Notes: generated from the letters alone by a model not told the origin. DNA of 64,000 nucleotides from Clostridiaceae bacterium (GCA_009911305.1 QXXC01000003.1:62001-126000), one strand, 5' to 3'. Shown: positions 1 through 8,435, counted from the first letter of the stretch. Program-made: numbers and translations.

Positions 1-1
1 G

Positions 2-160
2 TTCAAGAACCTGATCAAGTGGCCGGTGGACTCCATGATTGTGTACCTGCTCGTAAGCCGGCTGGAGGCGCTTGGCCTGACGCGGGCCATCCGCGGGCGC
101 AGGGAGGAGGACGGCCGGAGCCGTTATAAGGCCATCACAGAAAGGAAGAAAAGAATATGA
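2..160 (+). CDS. C-terminal fragment of an unidentified protein
   Basis: The reading frame is open from the window edge and gives the last 52 residues of a protein whose start lies outside. It contains a short hydrophobic stretch (SMIVYLLVSRL) and ends in a highly basic tail rich in Arg and Lys. The stop overlaps the start of the next gene (ATGA), which indicates translational coupling with the Mrp-like ATPase. The hydrophobic-then-basic ending could suit an integral membrane protein, but the fragment is too short to name a family. Confidence 0.6.
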   Translation, partial: FKNLIKWPVDSMIVYLLVSRLEALGLTRAIRGRREEDGRSRYKAITERKKRI

Positions 161-987
161 GCGAAAGTTGTAATCATCATTGCGAAAGCTGCAGCGAGAA
201 CTGCGCGCAGCGTCCGGAGCAGAGTTTTCTGGAGCCGCTGCATCCTCAGAGCTCGGTGAAAAAGGTTATCGGCGTGGTCAGCGGAAAAGGCGGCGTGGGA
301 AAATCGCTCGTCACCTCCCTGACCGCCTGCGGGCTGCGCGCCAGGAACCACAGGGTGGGGATCCTGGACGCGGATATCACAGGGCCCTCGATTCCCAAGG
401 CCTTCGGCCTGCGCGGGACGGTGCGCGTGACAGAGGACAGGCTCATGCTGCCGGCAGAGAGCGCGACGGGGATACAGGTGCTCTCCGCCAACCTGATTCT
501 GGATCACGAAACGGATCCGGTGATCTGGCGCGGGCCGATTGTGGGCGGCGTGATTAAGCAATTTTGGGGAGAAGCGCTCTGGAAGGAAATTGACTATATG
601 CTTGTGGACATGCCTCCCGGGACGGGAGACGTGCCGCTGACCGTCTTCCAGTCCCTTCCGCTGAACGGCATTATCATCGTGACCTCCCCGCAGGAGCTGG
701 TTTCCATGATCGTGGCCAAGGCGGTCAATATGGCCAGAAAGATGGATATCCCGATTCTCGGCCTGGTTGAAAACATGAGCTATCTGGAATGCCCGGACTG
801 CAAAAAGCGGATTTCCGTGTTCGGAGAGAGCCGGGTGGACCAGACGGCAGCGGAATACGGGATCCCCGTGCTGGCAAAGATCCCCATTGACCCAAGGCTT
901 GCAGACGCCGTGGATCAGGGAACCGTGGAATATGCAGAGGCCCCGTGGCTTGCGCAGGCGGTGGATGCGGCGGAGCGGGTATCATAA
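157..987 (+). CDS. Mrp/NBP35-family ATP-binding iron-sulfur cluster carrier
   Basis: A 276-residue cytoplasmic P-loop ATPase of the Mrp/ApbC/NBP35 family; members hold and transfer Fe-S clusters to apoproteins. The deviant Walker A with an extra lysine, GKGGVGKS, is near residues 43-50, and a DMPPGTGD motif follows in the middle. Four cysteines near positions 5, 9, 12 and 16 form an N-terminal NBP35-like cluster. A CPDC pair near residues 211-214 is the CxxC that bridges a cluster in the dimer. The start overlaps the preceding stop, so it is probably the last gene of an operon that begins outside the window. Family assignment is secure; the client proteins are unknown. Confidence 0.92.
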   Translation: MSESCNHHCESCSENCAQRPEQSFLEPLHPQSSVKKVIGVVSGKGGVGKSLVTSLTACGLRARNHRVGILDADITGPSIPKAFGLRGTVRVTEDRLMLPAESATGIQVLSANLILDHETDPVIWRGPIVGGVIKQFWGEALWKEIDYMLVDMPPGTGDVPLTVFQSLPLNGIIIVTSPQELVSMIVAKAVNMARKMDIPILGLVENMSYLECPDCKKRISVFGESRVDQTAAEYGIPVLAKIPIDPRLADAVDQGTVEYAEAPWLAQAVDAAERVS

Positions 988-1058
988 GCCGGAAAGGCCG
1001 GGCTGCTGCGCCCGGTAACGGTACGCGTCCGCTCTCACAAATTTAATGGATTCTTTAG

Positions 1059-1087
1059 TTGTATCAGAACGGCGTCTCATGTATAAT
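1059..1087 (+). promoter_or_regulatory. Sigma-A type promoter of the small alarmone synthetase gene
   Basis: A perfect -10 TATAAT (1082-1087) lies 17 bases after a weak -35 TTGTAT (1059-1064). It falls inside the longest possible reading frame of the next gene, which argues that the gene starts downstream at 1127. Confidence 0.6.
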
Positions 1088-1126
1088 GAAAGAAGATTAA
1101 ACCGAAAGAAAAATGGGGTGCTTTTG

Positions 1127-1843
1127 ATGAACACGTATTTGAATCCGAGCAGCGAGATCAGCCATTTTGCGCTGAATGCCCCAAAGGAAATTGAGATTCC
1201 TGAGAGCCTGATGGGGATGGCTCAGCAGCTCAAGGAGAGCATGATGCAGTATACCTGCGCCATACGGGAAGTGAAGACAAAGCTGGAGGTTTTAAACGAC
1301 GAGCTTTCCGTAAAGAAGTCCAGAAATCCGATTGAGATGATTAAGTCCAGGGTGAAGAGGCCCTTAAGCATTGTGGATAAGCTGCACCGGCGCGGCCTCC
1401 CTGTGACAGTGGAATCCATGACGCAGCATCTGGACGACATTGCGGGGATCCGCGTGATATGCTCGTTTATTGACGATATCTATGAGATCAGCAGGATGCT
1501 GGCCCGGCAGGACGACATCAAGGTGATTGCCATCAAGGACTACATACGCAGCCCGAAGGAGAACGGGTACCGCAGCTATCACATGATTGTGGAGGTGCCG
1601 GTATTTTTCTCAAACTGCAAGAAGATGATGCGGGTGGAGGTGCAGATCAGGACCATTGCCATGGATTTCTGGGCCAGCCTTGATCACCAGCTAAAATATA
1701 AAAAGCGGCTTGATGAATTTGACGCCGCGGAGATCGGCGCGCAGCTCAAGGAATGCGCGGAGATCATAGCCGCGACGGACTGGAGGATGCTGGATATCCG
1801 CCGCAGGATTGAGGAAAAGGGCTTCATAGTGGATAATTCGTGA
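1127..1843 (+). CDS. Small alarmone synthetase, GTP pyrophosphokinase (RelQ/YjbM type)
   Basis: A 238-residue single-domain (p)ppGpp synthetase, which transfers pyrophosphate from ATP to GTP or GDP. The RelA/SpoT synthetase fold is visible: RVKRPLSIVDKLHRRG, DDIAGIRVICSF, the basic substrate loop KENGYRSYHM and VEVQIRTIAMDFW. There is no hydrolase, TGS or ACT domain, and the length suits the small synthetase group. I chose ATG 1127 because GGGGTG precedes it at normal spacing and because a TATAAT box lies at 1082; a longer in-frame start at 1046 would include the promoter. It is monocistronic, and a GC-rich hairpin (1849-1869) follows the stop. Being transcribed alone suggests expression set by its own promoter rather than by a neighbour. 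Confidence 0.9.
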   Translation: MNTYLNPSSEISHFALNAPKEIEIPESLMGMAQQLKESMMQYTCAIREVKTKLEVLNDELSVKKSRNPIEMIKSRVKRPLSIVDKLHRRGLPVTVESMTQHLDDIAGIRVICSFIDDIYEISRMLARQDDIKVIAIKDYIRSPKENGYRSYHMIVEVPVFFSNCKKMMRVEVQIRTIAMDFWASLDHQLKYKKRLDEFDAAEIGAQLKECAEIIAATDWRMLDIRRRIEEKGFIVDNS

Positions 1844-1893
1844 CGGTTCCCGGCCGTTCAGAGGCCGGGCAGTTATGAAGCGGGTACAGCGCT

Positions 1894-2688
1894 TCAATAG
1901 AGATAGTAGGACAGGGTTTCGGTGACGCGGAACCCTGTTTTTTTATACAGCGATACAGCCGGTAAGTTATCGCCGGATACGTGGAGAAAGACGAGGCGCG
2001 CGCCTTCCTGCGCAAGAGATGTGAGGACGCGCAGGAGACACCGGCTTCCCAGGCCCTGATTGCGGAGCCCGGGCCGGACGGACAGGCCGTAGAGGCAGGC
2101 GGACGTTTGGTAGCGTACGGTATGGCAGACGGCATCCTCGCCGTTTCCCAGGGAAAAGGAATAGGAACGGACATCGTCCGCCTCCTCTGTGACGGTGCAG
2201 AGAAGCGGTCCGGCGCAGTCCCGGTCCTGAGGCAGGGGACCTTGGCCGGCTGAGCCGAAGGAGGCCGCGCGCCCGGCCAGGGAAAGCTCCATCCTGTATT
2301 CCGCATGTGAAAAGTCAGCGCCCAAAGCCTCCAGGGCCTTAAGAGCGCCTTCGCTGTTCTGACTCACAGGAAAGAAGAGATCCGTTTCTTCGATCTCTGC
2401 TTTTGCCGCCTCAAACAGACGCGAGAAATATCCCTTGCGGCGGAGCGCGGGATGCGTATAGGCAATGCATTCCGCAGGCTCGTTAGAATCAGGGATTTGG
2501 GGCATAATAAGAAAAAGCGCGGCGGCAAGCCGGTCCCCGGCGTCTGTTTCATAGAGCAGGAAAACGGAATCCGCATCCTCAAGGGGAAAGCGCACAGGAG
2601 CGCTTCCCTCCGTCTGGCAGGCTGCTTCCAGACCGGCCAGATCACGCATCCGGGCTTTCGTCAGGGCAGCGGTTTTGATAATCTTCAC
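1894..2688 (-). CDS. Tandem GNAT-family N-acetyltransferase
   Basis: A 264-residue protein that looks like two acetyl-CoA dependent GNAT folds in a row. The first half carries AYTHPALRRKGYFSRLFE, a degenerate acetyl-CoA loop. The second carries the better-conserved VRPGLRNQGLGSRCL (the Q-x-x-G-x-G loop) followed by FLHVSGDNLPAVSLYKKTGF, the usual GNAT beta-bulge and C-terminal helix. The substrate cannot be predicted. It is transcribed against the alarmone synthetase gene (convergent) and away from the CidA-like operon (divergent). Only the second domain appears likely to bind acetyl-CoA normally. Confidence 0.8.
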   Translation of the reverse strand: MKIIKTAALTKARMRDLAGLEAACQTEGSAPVRFPLEDADSVFLLYETDAGDRLAAALFLIMPQIPDSNEPAECIAYTHPALRRKGYFSRLFEAAKAEIEETDLFFPVSQNSEGALKALEALGADFSHAEYRMELSLAGRAASFGSAGQGPLPQDRDCAGPLLCTVTEEADDVRSYSFSLGNGEDAVCHTVRYQTSACLYGLSVRPGLRNQGLGSRCLLRVLTSLAQEGARLVFLHVSGDNLPAVSLYKKTGFRVTETLSYYLY

Positions 2689-2817
2689 GAGAAATCCTCC
2701 TTTGGCCGCTTGGATCGCAGACGGTAATCAGTATAGACGGAACAGGAAAAATATTCAAGAAAAATTAATGAATTTGAGATGATTTTCTTATTGTCCGATA
2801 AAAGGGGGAGTGATAAA

Positions 2818-2904
2818 ATGAAAGTATTGGCTGTAACGGCATCCGGCCCGCGCGGCCGGCGGCGGCAGCAAATCATTTTGGCAAGAGAGGATATCAGCGG
2901 ATGA
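2818..2904 (+). CDS. 28-residue small protein or leader peptide ahead of the cidA-like gene
   Basis: ATG 2818 sits 7 bases after a strong AAAGGGGGAG ribosome site and opens a 28-codon frame (start MKVLAVTASG, Arg-rich middle). Its stop overlaps the next start (ATGA at 2901). The ribosome site here is much better than that of the CidA-like gene, so ribosomes may reach cidA by re-initiation. It may be a true leader peptide or the remnant of a longer protein: the first residues resemble the start of flavodoxin-like reductases, but that is too little to name it. Confidence 0.45.
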   Translation: MKVLAVTASGPRGRRRQQIILAREDISG

Positions 2905-3263
2905 AATATTTGAAACAGGCGGTCATTCTGTTTGGGATTACCATGGCAGGGGAATTTTTAAATTACCTTCTTCCGCTGCCGGTTCCGGCCGGCGTATACG
3001 GCCTTTTTATTCTTCTGGCTCTGTTGTGCTTTGGGGCCATAAAGGTGGAGGAGGTCGCGGATGCGGGCGATTTTTTCCTGGATATCATGCCTCTGACCTT
3101 CATTCCGGCCGGAGCAGGGCTGCTGAACAGTATGGGGCAGATGCGCGATATTTTGCTTCCCCTGCTTGTGATCACAGCAGTTTCGACGGTATTTGTGATG
3201 ATTCTGACGGCAAAGGTGGCGCAGAGGCTTGTGCGCAGGCCGCATAAAAAGGAGGGCGTATGA
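2901..3263 (+). CDS. CidA/LrgA-family holin-like membrane protein
   Basis: A 120-residue integral membrane protein with about four hydrophobic segments and the family pattern LLPLPVPAGVYGLFILLALL in the first third, then DIMPLTFIPAGAGLLN. CidA/LrgA proteins are holin-like and, with the LrgB/CidB partner, affect autolysis and pyruvate or glycolate export in Firmicutes. The reading frame overlaps the LrgB-like gene by four bases. The assignment to family is strong; whether it acts like CidA or LrgA cannot be told from sequence. Confidence 0.85.
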   Translation: MKYLKQAVILFGITMAGEFLNYLLPLPVPAGVYGLFILLALLCFGAIKVEEVADAGDFFLDIMPLTFIPAGAGLLNSMGQMRDILLPLLVITAVSTVFVMILTAKVAQRLVRRPHKKEGV

Positions 3264-3952
3264 ACGGACTGATCCATGCCTCCCTCTATTCCGGTATGCT
3301 GTTAAGCCTTGGAGCCTATTTGCTCGGCGTATGGCTGAAAAAGAAAACGGGCCTGGCGCTCTTAAACCCGCTTCTGGTGGCGATTGTGCTGGTGATTCTG
3401 TTTTTATCGGTATTTCATGTCAGCTATGAGGAATATAATAGAGGGGCGGCCTACTTAAGCTACTTTCTGACTCCCGCGACGGTCTGCCTGGCGATTCCGC
3501 TGTACCGCCAGCTTGCATACTTAAAGCGCTTTACATTTGCCATCGCGGCCTCGATCCTGGCGGGCGTGCTGGGAAGCGCGGGAAGTATTTTCGTCATGGC
3601 AAAGCTGTTCGGGCTCAGCCATGACTACTATGTCACCCTGCTCCCCAAGTCCATCACCACAGCGATCGGGATGGGGATCAGCGAGGAAGCGGGAGGAATT
3701 GTAACCATTACGGTCGTCAGCATTATCATTACCGGTATTCTGGGAAATATCATTGCTGACTGGCTGTTTAAGATATGTAAAATTGAGGAGCCCATGGCAA
3801 AGGGGCTGGCGCTTGGAACCGCGGCCCATGCGATCGGGACGGCCAGGGCCCTGGAGCTGGGAGAGCTTGAAGGGGCCATGAGCAGCCTTGCAATAGCAGT
3901 GGCGGGACTTCTGACCGTGGCGGTTGTACCGCTCGTATCAGGACTAATCTGA
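3260..3952 (+). CDS. LrgB/CidB-family membrane protein
   Basis: A 230-residue polytopic membrane protein. LrgB-family signatures are visible: NPLLVAIVLVI near residue 35, FLTPATVCLAIPLYRQ near 70, LLPKSITTAIGMGISEEAGG near 130 and GTAAHAIGTARALELGE near 190. It is the obligate partner of the preceding CidA/LrgA-like protein and overlaps it (ATGA), so the two are translationally coupled. Together they form a small-metabolite or holin-like channel of the cytoplasmic membrane. Confidence 0.9.
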   Translation: MNGLIHASLYSGMLLSLGAYLLGVWLKKKTGLALLNPLLVAIVLVILFLSVFHVSYEEYNRGAAYLSYFLTPATVCLAIPLYRQLAYLKRFTFAIAASILAGVLGSAGSIFVMAKLFGLSHDYYVTLLPKSITTAIGMGISEEAGGIVTITVVSIIITGILGNIIADWLFKICKIEEPMAKGLALGTAAHAIGTARALELGELEGAMSSLAIAVAGLLTVAVVPLVSGLI

Positions 3953-4011
3953 GGGGGACAGGAGGATGCCGCATACAGCCCGTAAGGGCGTCAGGAAAAG
4001 GGGGAAGAGGG

Positions 4012-4773
4012 ATGAATCTGTATGAGGCAATCGGATGCAGGCAGTCCGTGAGAAGCTACACAAAACGCGAGGCGCCGGAGCATCTTAAAAGTAAGATCCT
4101 GTCGTTTTTTGAAAAGACGTCCAGGTTAAATGACCGTATCCGGATCGAGCTGGAGATCCTGGAGCCGGATGCAAAAAACGTGCGGATTAAAGGAATGTGG
4201 AAAGTGGAGGCGCCGTACTATCTGGCCCTGTATTCGGAGACCGTGGACGGCTATGAGCGGAATGCGGGCTATATCATGGAACAGCTTGTGCTGTATATGA
4301 CCGTCAAGGGCCTGGGAACCTGCTACCTGGGCGGCTCGCGGCCCGACCAGCCTGTGAAGAACGGGAAAAAATGCGTGATCCTGGTCGCCTTCGGCTATCC
4401 GGAAGGAAAGCTTTACCGGGAAAGCCCCCTGGCAAAGCGCCATCCGTTAAGCAGCCTGTGCGTGTTTAAGGAGGAGGCCGGGGAGCAGATGAAAACCATC
4501 CTGAAGGCGGCCCGCCTGGCCCCGTCAGCCTTCAACGCCCAGCCGTGGCGCTTTATCGTATATTCTGACCGGATCTATGTATTTGCAAGAAAACCGCGCA
4601 TTTCCCTGAAGGCGGAAAAGGGGATGCGGGATTTCAGCATGGGCGTGATGCTGTCGCATATCATGCTGGCGGCGGAGGAGCTGTGGATGGAGCTGAAGAC
4701 AGAGACAGAGGAGCAGTTTGCGGCGAAGGCTTATAAAAATGGGGATTATGTGGCTACGCTGACGCTGCGGTAA
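4012..4773 (+). CDS. Nitroreductase-family protein
   Basis: A 253-residue flavoprotein-like member of the nitroreductase superfamily with the TM1586-like layout. The N-terminus LYEAIGCRQSVRSY is the typical FMN phosphate-binding start, and ARLAPSAFNAQPWRF near residue 165 is the second family motif. Such enzymes reduce nitro compounds, quinones or flavins with NAD(P)H; the physiological substrate is unknown. The start ATG 4012 follows GGGGGAAGAGGG at normal spacing. It sits 59 bases after lrgB and ends at a terminator (4797-4820), so it may be the last gene of the cidA-lrgB transcript. Confidence 0.8.
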   Translation: MNLYEAIGCRQSVRSYTKREAPEHLKSKILSFFEKTSRLNDRIRIELEILEPDAKNVRIKGMWKVEAPYYLALYSETVDGYERNAGYIMEQLVLYMTVKGLGTCYLGGSRPDQPVKNGKKCVILVAFGYPEGKLYRESPLAKRHPLSSLCVFKEEAGEQMKTILKAARLAPSAFNAQPWRFIVYSDRIYVFARKPRISLKAEKGMRDFSMGVMLSHIMLAAEELWMELKTETEEQFAAKAYKNGDYVATLTLR

Positions 4774-4796
4774 GATTTCTTTGCAACCGTTCAGCC

Positions 4797-4820
4797 CCCC
4801 GGCTTCGCGGGGTGTTTTTT
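4797..4820 (+). terminator. Rho-independent terminator after the nitroreductase gene
   Basis: CCCCG, loop GCTTCG, CGGGG, then TGTTTTTT. The same sequence, preceded by GCAACCGTTCAG, recurs at 28286-28309, so this is a reused terminator-bearing repeat. Confidence 0.8.
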
Positions 4821-4838
4821 CCACTTGCGCCCCGCTAC

Positions 4839-4867
4839 TTGAAAGCTCCTGCCCCATATGCTAAAAT
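4839..4867 (+). promoter_or_regulatory. Promoter of the pyrF-pyrK-pyrD operon
   Basis: TTGAAA (4839-4844), a 17-base spacer and TAAAAT (4862-4867), with an extended -10 TG at 4859-4860. The 80-base leader contains a CAGGCAG/CTGCCTG hairpin just before the ribosome site. I see no PyrR binding motif. Confidence 0.75.
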
Positions 4868-4948
4868 AAGGAAGATTACAGGCAGCGGTTTCCATTTCCC
4901 TGCCTGCAGAGGAGAATGACGACAGATATACCCCCTAAGGAGGAAGCG

Positions 4949-5863
4949 ATGGTTCAGCGATTAATTGAAAAGATACAGATGACAAAGGCGCCGGTCTGCG
5001 TGGGCCTTGATCCCATGCTCGGCTACATCCCGGAGCATGTGCTTGAGAAGGCGTTTGACGGGTTTGGCGAGACGCTTAAGGGGGCCGCGGAGGCGGTCTG
5101 GCAGTTTAACCGGGAGATTGTGGACGCCACGGCGGATCTGATTCCGGCTGTGAAGCCGCAGATTGCCATGTATGAGCAGTTTGGACTGGAAGGGCTCAGG
5201 GCGTATGAACGGACAGTGAAATATTGTAAGGAAAAGGGCCTGATTGTCATCGGGGACGTGAAGCGGGGCGATATCGGTTCGACCTGCGCGGCGTATGCGG
5301 CGGGCCATATCGGCCGCGTGAAGGTGGGCGGCGCTTCCCTTGCGGGATTTGACACGGATTATATTACGGTGAATCCCTATCTCGGAACGGACGGCGTAAA
5401 GCCGTTTGTGGACGCGTGCAATGCATATGACAGAGGGCTGTTTGTGCTGGTTAAGACTTCCAATCCGTCGAGCGGGGAATTTCAGGACCGGCTGATTGAC
5501 GGAAGGCCGCTTTATGAGCTTGTGGCGGACAAGGTTGTGGAGTGGGGCAGCGCTTCTATGGACGGGGCCTACAGCAATGTGGGGGCCGTGGTGGGCGCGA
5601 CGTATCCGGAGATGAGCCGGGCGCTCAGAAAGCAGATGCCGCATACCTATTTCCTGGTGCCGGGCTACGGGGCGCAGGGCGGTACGGCGGAGGATCTGAG
5701 GTACTGCTTCAATGAGGACGGCCTGGGGGCGATCGTGAATTCATCCCGGGGCATTATAGCGGCCTGGAAAAAGGAGGAGTACGCCGGATTCGGAGCGGAC
5801 TTTGGCGGGGCGGCCAGACAGGCTGTGATCGATATGATTCAGGATATTAACCGCGTGTTATAA
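4949..5863 (+). CDS. pyrF: Orotidine 5'-phosphate decarboxylase
   Basis: The last enzyme of UMP synthesis; decarboxylates OMP in the cytoplasm. The catalytic motif GDVKRGDIGST (D-x-K-x-x-D) is near residue 98, VCVGLDPML is at the N-terminus and a phosphate-binding LVPGYGAQGG lies near residue 235. At 304 residues it belongs to the longer PyrF form. I place the start at ATG 4949, five bases after TAAGGAGG; an in-frame ATG at 4916 has no such site. It is the first gene of a tight pyrF-pyrK-pyrD operon behind an extended -10 promoter. Confidence 0.95.
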   Translation: MVQRLIEKIQMTKAPVCVGLDPMLGYIPEHVLEKAFDGFGETLKGAAEAVWQFNREIVDATADLIPAVKPQIAMYEQFGLEGLRAYERTVKYCKEKGLIVIGDVKRGDIGSTCAAYAAGHIGRVKVGGASLAGFDTDYITVNPYLGTDGVKPFVDACNAYDRGLFVLVKTSNPSSGEFQDRLIDGRPLYELVADKVVEWGSASMDGAYSNVGAVVGATYPEMSRALRKQMPHTYFLVPGYGAQGGTAEDLRYCFNEDGLGAIVNSSRGIIAAWKKEEYAGFGADFGGAARQAVIDMIQDINRVL

Positions 5864-5876
5864 GGAGGAGGGCCGT

Positions 5877-6641
5877 ATGGCACAGGTAAAGGAGACGGCT
5901 GTGGTTTACAGCCAGGAGGCGCTCGCGCCGGATATTTTCAGCATGTGGATTGTCACAGAGGCGGCAAAGGAGGCCGGACCGGGCCAGTTTATCAACGTGT
6001 ACAGCCAGGATGGTTCCCGGCTCCTGCCGCGGCCGATCAGCATATGCGAGACGGATCCCGGGGAAGGGCGTCTGCGCATCGTATACCGCGCGGCGGGCGC
6101 GGGGACGAGGGAATTTTCACGGTATGAGTCCGGGGATCCCATTGAAATCATGGGGCCTCTGGGGAACGGCTTTCCGCTGGAAGGGGAAAACGTGTTCCTG
6201 ATCGGGGGCGGCGTCGGCATTCCCCCCATGCTGGAGCTGGCGAAGAGCTTAAACTGTGAGAAGCAGATTATCCTGGGCTACCGCGATTCGCAGATGTTCC
6301 TGCGCGACGAGTTCGAGGCGTACGGCGAGGTGTTTGCGGCCACAGAGGACGGGAGCGCGGGTGACAGGGGCAATGTCCTGGATGTGATCCGCGGGCGCGG
6401 CCTCACGGCGGATGTGATGTATGCCTGCGGCCCGACGCCGATGCTGAGGGCGTTAAAGGAGTATGCGAAGGAACAGGGAATCCGGCTGTACGTGTCGCTG
6501 GAGGAGCGGATGGCCTGCGGCGTGGGCGCGTGTCTGGCCTGTGTGTGCCGGACCAGGGAAACGGACGCCCACAGCAATGTGCACAACCGCCGGATCTGTA
6601 AGGACGGCCCTGTATTTCCGGCCGGGGAGGTGGAGCTATGA
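5877..6641 (+). CDS. pyrK: Dihydroorotate dehydrogenase electron transfer subunit
   Basis: A 254-residue FAD and [2Fe-2S] protein that passes electrons from PyrD to NAD+ in class 1B dihydroorotate dehydrogenase. Visible features are the flavin-binding RPISICE near residue 56, the nucleotide-binding GGGVGIPPMLEL near residue 110 and the C-terminal cluster CGVGACLACVC with a further Cys about 18 residues later. It follows pyrF by 13 bases with an AAGGAGGAG site and overlaps pyrD by four bases. Confidence 0.95.
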   Translation: MAQVKETAVVYSQEALAPDIFSMWIVTEAAKEAGPGQFINVYSQDGSRLLPRPISICETDPGEGRLRIVYRAAGAGTREFSRYESGDPIEIMGPLGNGFPLEGENVFLIGGGVGIPPMLELAKSLNCEKQIILGYRDSQMFLRDEFEAYGEVFAATEDGSAGDRGNVLDVIRGRGLTADVMYACGPTPMLRALKEYAKEQGIRLYVSLEERMACGVGACLACVCRTRETDAHSNVHNRRICKDGPVFPAGEVEL

Positions 6642-7543
6642 GTAAGATGGCGGTAACGATTGCCGGAGTGGAGCTTAAAAATCCCGTTATGACCGCATCC
6701 GGAACCTTTGGATCGGGAGAGGAGTATTCCTCGCTGGTGGATTTAAACAGGCTGGGCGCGGTGGTGACAAAGGGCGTGGCAAACGTGCCGTGGCCGGGCA
6801 ATCCCACGCCGCGCATCGCGGAGGTCTACGGCGGCATGCTCAATGCCATTGGCCTGCAGAACCCCGGCTTTGATCTGTTTTCCAGGCGGGATATCCCGTT
6901 CCTGAAACAGTTTGACACAAAAATCATTGTCAATGTGTGCGGAAAAAGTGTGTCTGACTATGTGGATGTGGTGGAAAAGCTCTCCGGACAGCCGGTTGAT
7001 CTGATGGAGATCAATATTTCCTGCCCGAACGTGAAGGAAGGCGGCATTGCCTTCGGCCAGGATCCGAAAGCGGTGGAGGCCATCACCAGGGAGGTAAAGC
7101 GCCATGCGCGCCAGCCGGTGATCATGAAGCTGAGCCCCAATGTGACGGATATCACGGAGATGGCCCGGGCGGCCGAGGCCGGGGGCGCGGACGCGCTGTC
7201 GCTGATTAACACCCTGACCGGCATGAAGATCGATATCCATAAAAGGACCTTTGCCCTGGCAAACCGGACCGGAGGCTTATCAGGCCCGGCGGTGAAGCCG
7301 ATCGCGGTGCGCATGGTGTATGAGACGGCGCGCGCGGTATCACTTCCGATCATCGGCATGGGCGGCATCATGACAGCCGACGACGCGATTGAGTTTTTGC
7401 TGGCCGGAGCCACCGCCGTGGCTGTGGGCACGGCGAATTTCCGCAACCCTGAGGCGGCTGTGGAGATCGCGGACGGGATCGCGGCGTATATGGAGCGGTA
7501 TGGGATCGCGGACATAGGGGAGCTGATTGGGGCTGTGGGGTGA
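6638..7543 (+). CDS. pyrD: Dihydroorotate dehydrogenase, class 1B catalytic subunit
   Basis: A 301-residue FMN TIM barrel that oxidises dihydroorotate to orotate. Seen are KNPVMTASGTFGSGEEY, the active-site cysteine loop EINISCPNVKEGG near residue 130, and the FMN phosphate site IIGMGGIMTADDAIEFLLAGA near residue 240. Catalytic Cys rather than Ser and the overlapping pyrK fix it as class 1B, the NAD-linked cytosolic form. The start overlaps the pyrK stop (ATGA). Confidence 0.96.
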   Translation: MSKMAVTIAGVELKNPVMTASGTFGSGEEYSSLVDLNRLGAVVTKGVANVPWPGNPTPRIAEVYGGMLNAIGLQNPGFDLFSRRDIPFLKQFDTKIIVNVCGKSVSDYVDVVEKLSGQPVDLMEINISCPNVKEGGIAFGQDPKAVEAITREVKRHARQPVIMKLSPNVTDITEMARAAEAGGADALSLINTLTGMKIDIHKRTFALANRTGGLSGPAVKPIAVRMVYETARAVSLPIIGMGGIMTADDAIEFLLAGATAVAVGTANFRNPEAAVEIADGIAAYMERYGIADIGELIGAVG

Positions 7544-7564
7544 GAAAGAAAAGAGGTTAGACGG

Positions 7565-8062
7565 ATGGACGCGATGCCTGTACAGGATATGAGCAATACG
7601 TTTATTGAGCATTCATTTATAATCAATAATTTTGTGGTTATGATTGGGCGGCAGCTTACAGATTCCTTATGCCGTGTTCTCGGAGACGGTATTCAGTATC
7701 AATGGAGCGAAAACGGGAATCAGATTGTGATACCGGACGTTTCAATCAACTGTAATACCAGAGACAGAAAAAATGTGTCGCTGACAGGAATTCCGCGGAT
7801 GGTCATGGAAGTGCTCTCCGATTCGACAGAAAGGTATGACCGCGGTGAAAAAATGAATATTTATCAAAGGGTCGGCGTGTCTGAATACTGGCTGGCGGAC
7901 TGGAGAAAAAGACAGGTAGAGATCTATTTAAACGATGGCCGTGAAGACGGGACGACGTATTTTTATTTATATAAAACAGTCTGTGAAGAAAATAAAGAAG
8001 ATTTACAGCTTGTGATGTTCCCGCATCTGAAGACGGATTTTGATACGTTGTTTATGATTTAG
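7565..8062 (+). CDS. Uma2-family (DUF820) putative endonuclease
   Basis: A 165-residue protein of the Uma2 group, a PD-(D/E)xK-fold family whose role is unknown. The core is visible: IPDVSINCN, then VMEVLSDSTERYDRGEKMNIYQ, then GVSEYWLADWRKRQVEIY. A second, diverged member lies at 49411-49959. It is inserted between pyrD and pyrE, 21 bases after pyrD, and its base composition is visibly more AT-rich than the pyr genes, which suggests later acquisition. Its ribosome site, GAGG, is modest. Confidence 0.75.
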   Translation: MDAMPVQDMSNTFIEHSFIINNFVVMIGRQLTDSLCRVLGDGIQYQWSENGNQIVIPDVSINCNTRDRKNVSLTGIPRMVMEVLSDSTERYDRGEKMNIYQRVGVSEYWLADWRKRQVEIYLNDGREDGTTYFYLYKTVCEENKEDLQLVMFPHLKTDFDTLFMI

Positions 8063-8211
8063 GCGTATGGAAATGCGCGGGCTGCGGGCCTGTATAAAGC
8101 GGCGGGAGTAGATGTGTTACAAATTTATGCCCGCCGTTTGCCTTTTTGATTTGCTGCTGTTTATTTGGGGTAATTATAGCGGTTTGCGAAAACGTGAAAG
8201 CCATTAACGGG

Positions 8212-8241
8212 TAACCGTTCCGGGGTATCTGAACCGTTACA
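8212..8241. repeat. Family B palindrome, first full copy
   Basis: GTAACCGTTC, centre, GAACCGTTAC. Shortened versions (GYAACCGTTCAG) follow the stop codons of the nitroreductase and spoVAE genes and precede their terminators. Confidence 0.5.
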
Positions 8242-8280
8242 TTAACGGCGATCGGCATTGAAAAGATAAACGGAAACCGG

Positions 8281-8309
8281 TTGAATATAGACGGGAAATA
8301 TGTTAGAAT
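8281..8309 (+). promoter_or_regulatory. pyrE promoter
   Basis: TTGAAT (8281-8286), a 17-base spacer and TAGAAT (8304-8309), with an extended -10 TG at 8301-8302. The leader is about 120 bases with no recognised riboswitch. Confidence 0.7.
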
Positions 8310-8435
8310 GAAAAAGCTATTTGATAGGTTCCTTCCCTGATTTTTATCATAAAGAAGATGGAAAATGGCAAGTATCGGTTGAGAATGGCATAAAAGCGTT
8401 ATACAGACAGTGTGAACAGGGAGGTTTTTGATTCG

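Larger units (their letters stand above)
8063..8435. other. Intergenic region between the Uma2 gene and pyrE
   Basis: No convincing gene. It holds an imperfect palindrome (8212-8241, GTAACCGTTC ... GAACCGTTAC) of a type also found at 63805-63835, and the pyrE promoter at 8281-8309. The rest is unremarkable AT-rich sequence. Confidence 0.6.

Noticed and set aside
1046-1126. Upstream start for the alarmone synthetase gene
   Set aside because: This extension contains the TATAAT of the gene's own promoter and has no ribosome site; ATG 1127 is better.
4868-4948. PyrR attenuator ahead of pyrF
   Set aside because: The leader has a simple hairpin but no PyrR anti-antiterminator motif and no terminator.
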